From NCBI GenBank assembly GCA_033026295.1, contig CM065175.1:21834837-21898836 (forward strand): a DNA stretch of 64,000 bases, in the 5' to 3' direction. The notes beneath the pieces are model-generated. The model ran no database searches. It had not been told where the DNA came from and saw only the letters and a list, made by a program, of their open reading frames with translations. This DNA comes from Channa striata. Its lineage: Eukaryota; Chordata; Actinopteri; Anabantiformes; Channidae. Shown here piece after piece: positions 60,537 to 64,000 of the stretch (positions are counted from its first letter, which is position 1; each line of letters begins with the position of its first letter). Position numbers and translations under genes: made by a program.

Positions 60537-61966
60537 TTGAAATATTTATGGGTCTTTTGATTTTTTTTGTAGATTGTGTTTTATTAATGATGAGAAAACT
60601 TGTTAACTACACAGTAACGTTAGCATTTTATTATGAAAATACTTGAACAGCTTCTTCTGACTGCGGAGGCGTTTGGTCTTCAGAGGAACAGCTTAAGTTT
60701 AAAACATTGAAAACAGATGTCACGAAAAACGAGAGAGAAGGAGGAAGAAAGGTGATCAGAAACAGACTAATGTGCAAAAGTTACAACGTCTGGAGAAGGT
60801 CAAAGGAAACAAATGGGATGTTTTATAAAGATGGGAATCGATTTGGCTTCTATAAGACTTAATATCAGAAATGAGAGATGGGGGTGTCACTTTTGACTCC
60901 CTGATAAATGACCGGGATGGCGACTGATGCTCACTGATCTGCTCTGTTCCTCCACAGGGTCAACAATCGGACATTATATAGGAACAAGTACCTTGGTAAA
61001 AGATTTAGCAACATCTCAAAGCACCGAGTCAGGACGGTTGTCTTCATATCTGTAAACTGAACTGATCTGCACATCGTGCAGTGATGAAAGCAGATGACGA
61101 CCGTCCAACCGACCACTTCACGCTCACCCCTCACCCCCCCTTCCATCTCACTCCTGGTGGAATAAACAAACCGCACAACAAGTTTATTCCAACTTTCTTT
61201 ACAATTCGTCTCTCACCGTCGCTCCTTCCCCTCTCTCTTTCTCCCTCTGTTGTTTTCTCATTCTCCATCATTCCCCGAGGTAGGCGGCGGCAGCGTGGGG
61301 GAAACTGACAGCCATCATTGCATCGTTTGTCGGCTCGGCTGCTAATCTGCATGGCGTTAATAATTGATGGAAGCCTGCAACCACAGATCTACGATGGACT
61401 CTTTCCCCCTCCCTCCCGCTCTCTCTCTCATTCGTTCCATCTTTTCTCCCCGCCTCTAAATATACTCCCACTTCACTTCCCCCATGCTATCAAAATACAT
61501 TTTTCTAGCATTTTTCATCTTTGTCTTTCTTCTTGATGAATCTAGTGAACCATCCTAATTCTTTTCTCACACCCTGAGTGTTTCTCATACATACACAAAC
61601 ACACTCCGCGCCGCTTTTCTCTCGCTATGAAACCTTTACATCTCTGTTTCAGCTTTTCATCCACCTGTTCAGTTTTTCAGATGAGCCTTTTCAAATCATT
61701 CAGCTGTCTCTGTGTTGTGAGGTGGCTTTATGAATCCCGTCTCCAACAATGCTCTGTCAATGCTCGCCAGCTGCCCTACTGTAGGCAGCGCCACGTTAGA
61801 CGCATACAGAGGGCTGCACGTACACGCACATAGACACTTTTTGTTCACTTGACAACATAATCCTGCCATGCTGCTGTCTGTGATTTATGAGACCCAGTTA
61901 AAAGGATGTGAGGGTTCTCTCCTCCCCACACCTCCCTCTCTCTTTTTTGTGTCTGCAAGTTGTGTG

Positions 61967-62016
61967 TGTGTGCGTGCGATTGTATGTGTGTTTGTGTGCG
62001 TGCGAGTGTGTGTGCA
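61967..62016. repeat. Imperfect (TG)n tract
   Basis: TG-rich tract with scattered CG and AT interruptions. Confidence 0.85.
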
Positions 62017-63535
62017 CAGGGGGGTGCATCTACCATGTATACGAGGTACCAGGCAAATCAAGACACTTGGATCCCCCTGTGATTTCTAGCTAGAAGCTTT
62101 TGCACCAAAGCAGTGCAGTGCTCATCCTTCACCTGCTGAATTCATATATGTGCACACATACACGCTAACAAAAATGCATGTACACTGAAAAAACACACAC
62201 AGAAAGAAGGATGTCACACACACACACACTTTACAATAGAAAGAAAACTTAAGTCAATAACCATCATTTGCATGTATGTATGAATTCATCTTAAAACACG
62301 AGATCTTCATCTAAGTTACAACAGCCGACAAACACAATCTAATTAACTAATAATTATGAGAGTAAAAACATCAGCAAAAGAGTCCAGTTAGTGAAACAAG
62401 GACTGGGAATGTGGGTTGGAATTTCACTTGCAAACAATCTGAGCTTGTTATTCACGCGAAGCATCTGCTGTTGTGAACCTTGCCTCGCGAAAAAAAAAAA
62501 AAAAGGAGATCTCAGAAGACTTATGATCACAAATTCTTGATTTGCATAAAGCTGGAATAAGTTACAAAGTAACCTCAAAGAGTTTAGAAATTCATAATTA
62601 GACAAACTGTCAATAAATTGAGATGGTCTAGAACTGTGGCTACTCACTCAAAGACAACTTAAGAAGCACAATGCCGAATACTCAATGAAGTAAAAAAAAG
62701 GGCCGAGTCTACAAGCTTAAAGTGTTTCTTGTCTTTGTACTGACATTCAGCTTCCACTTCAACACTAGTACTGAAAAATTGTGTTTGTCTATTGCAAAAG
62801 AAACATTTGGGTTTGTCAAATTATAATCTACTTTATCATGTTCTACTGTAGCATAGCATGTATTGGGTGTTGGTGCTGTATATTAAACATGCTGTAAATA
62901 TAATTTTAGCAAACTCCGTCACGTGCAGCGTATCTGATGGATGCTTTAAGGCAATGCGATGCGCATTCAATGGGAAGACATAAAGTTGGCTCAATAACCT
63001 ATTGCTGCCCTGCGGCCCTGGTTTAGCCTTTTCCTTATCCGACCTAAACATCCAAATGCGCTGTTTGTCCTCATCGCCTCATATGACTGACAAGAGGATT
63101 TGTTGAAAGAGCGCCCCAAGGCCAGCAGAGCTCTATTTAAATTGCATCCCTTTGGCGCCATGCACCGACCCGGTGGCTGCCGTGTCCTACAGTGACACCA
63201 GCATGGTGGCTAGGGTTATACAATTTTTAAGAAAATCTCAACAATAGATTACAACTGCACATTTATGTTTCCTAATTTCCCAGTACAAATTTATATACTA
63301 TTATGTTTTAAAGTTGTTTCATACAGGACTTGATCTCCAGTCTCCTGTGGGAATGTCTTCTGCTTGTACTGTATATATGTAAGCAGCAGCCCTGACTGTA
63401 CACACTACCTGACCATGTCCAGACGATACCAAAATGTGACAGGCCATGAAAGTTTTGGTCGTTTTCTGCTGCTGGTACAAACAGCCGTATAATGCCGTAT
63501 GTTACAGGAGAGTCTGGTTTTCCTCTACTGTGGAT

Positions 63536-64000
63536 GTTCTTTGTGTTCTTACACGTTCTTACATACATGTTCTTTGTGTTCTTACATGTTCTTACATACA
63601 TGTTCTTTGTGTTCTTACATACATGTTCTTTGTGTTCTTACATACATGTTCTTTGTGTTCTTACATGTTCTTACATACATGTTCTTTGTGTTCTTACGTT
63701 CTTACATACATGTTCTTTGTGTTCTTACATACATGTTCTTTCTGTTCTTACATGTTCTTACATACATGTTCTTTGTGTTCTTACATACATGTTCTTTGTG
63801 TTCTTACATGTTCTTACATACATGTTTTTTGTGTTCTTACACGTTCTTACATACATGTTCTTTGTGTTCTTACATGTTCTTACATACATGTTCTTTGTGT
63901 TCTTACACGTTCTTACATACATGTTTTTTGTGTTCTTACGTGTTCTTTGTGTTCTTACACGTTCTTACATACATGTTCTTTGTGTTCTTACATACATGTT
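63536..64000. repeat. Minisatellite of alternating 23- and 33-bp units
   Basis: Sixteen consecutive units run to 63997 and the array continues off the window. The short unit is GTTCTTTGTGTTCTTACAT plus ACAT (23 bp). The long unit is GTTCTTTGTGTTCTTACAY followed by GTTCTTACATACAT (33 bp). One unit is 31 bp and one 19 bp. The open frames that cross it are repeat artefacts. Confidence 0.97.

Larger units (their letters stand above)
54226..64000. other. Right-hand region with no recognised gene
   Basis: No coding exon could be supported. It holds SINE pieces at 55683-55760, 59472-59580 and 60331-60536, a pyrimidine-rich stretch at about 56280-57400, a (TG)n tract near 61967-62016 and the minisatellite from 63536. 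The undiscovered IgLON leader exon could be here or beyond. Confidence 0.45.

Noticed and set aside
60958..60995. A 38-bp segment between a good acceptor (TCCTCCACAG) and GTAAAA
   Set aside because: Open in more than one frame, too short to judge, and no neighbouring exon in matching phase.
63308..63601. A - strand frame with repeated NMYVRTCKNTK
   Set aside because: The repeat unit is the minisatellite; there is no gene signal.
1..64000. CRISPR arrays, bacterial operons, prophage or a viral genome
   Set aside because: The gene structure is vertebrate throughout. The only regular array is the minisatellite at the right end, which has no spacers.

Overview
The window looks like a gene-sparse piece of a ray-finned fish (teleost) genome, probably percomorph-like. 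Supporting signs are vertebrate gene structure with GT-AG introns, a free-fatty-acid-type GPCR, an IgLON adhesion gene, teleost-type tRNA-derived SINE fragments, two decayed Tc1-like transposons and many (CA)n tracts. The species cannot be named from the sequence.

Three genes are supported. (1) An essentially complete FFAR2-like receptor lies on the + strand, with its whole coding region in one exon (9448-10440). A probable non-coding first exon ends at 8615, and the splice acceptor sits 7 nt before the ATG. (2) A multi-exon immunoglobulin-superfamily receptor lies on the - strand (16877 down to about 12423). It has a signal peptide exon, a V domain ending in a J-like GNGT motif, a C1-type domain, a membrane exon and a very short basic tail. 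It resembles NKp30/SIRP-type VJ-C1 receptors and is the most interesting item. (3) An IgLON gene, best matching IgLON5, lies on the - strand. Seven coding exons can be placed at base level from 41247 down to the stop at 25978, including a small last exon that encodes the GPI-attachment tail. Its signal-peptide exon was not found and is either in the 22.7 kb upstream or outside the window.

Layout: 1-8550 is intergenic with no gene recognised. 8553-11283 is the FFAR2-like gene. 11602-16877 is the VJ-C1 gene, tail to tail with the GPCR; their poly(A) signals are about 320 bp apart. 16878-19577 is intergenic. 19578-25977 is downstream of the IgLON stop and may be a long 3' UTR. 25978-41247 holds the IgLON exons and introns, with one SINE and one Tc1 relic in the introns. 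41248-64000 has no recognised exon; it holds simple repeats, a second Tc1 relic, four SINE fragments and a minisatellite running off the end.

The genes are not an operon or pathway. The GPCR would sense short-chain carboxylates, the VJ-C1 protein would be a cell-surface immune-type receptor, and the IgLON would be a GPI-anchored neuronal adhesion molecule. All exon boundaries were read by eye from splice signals, phase and domain continuity; none has been checked against transcripts or databases.
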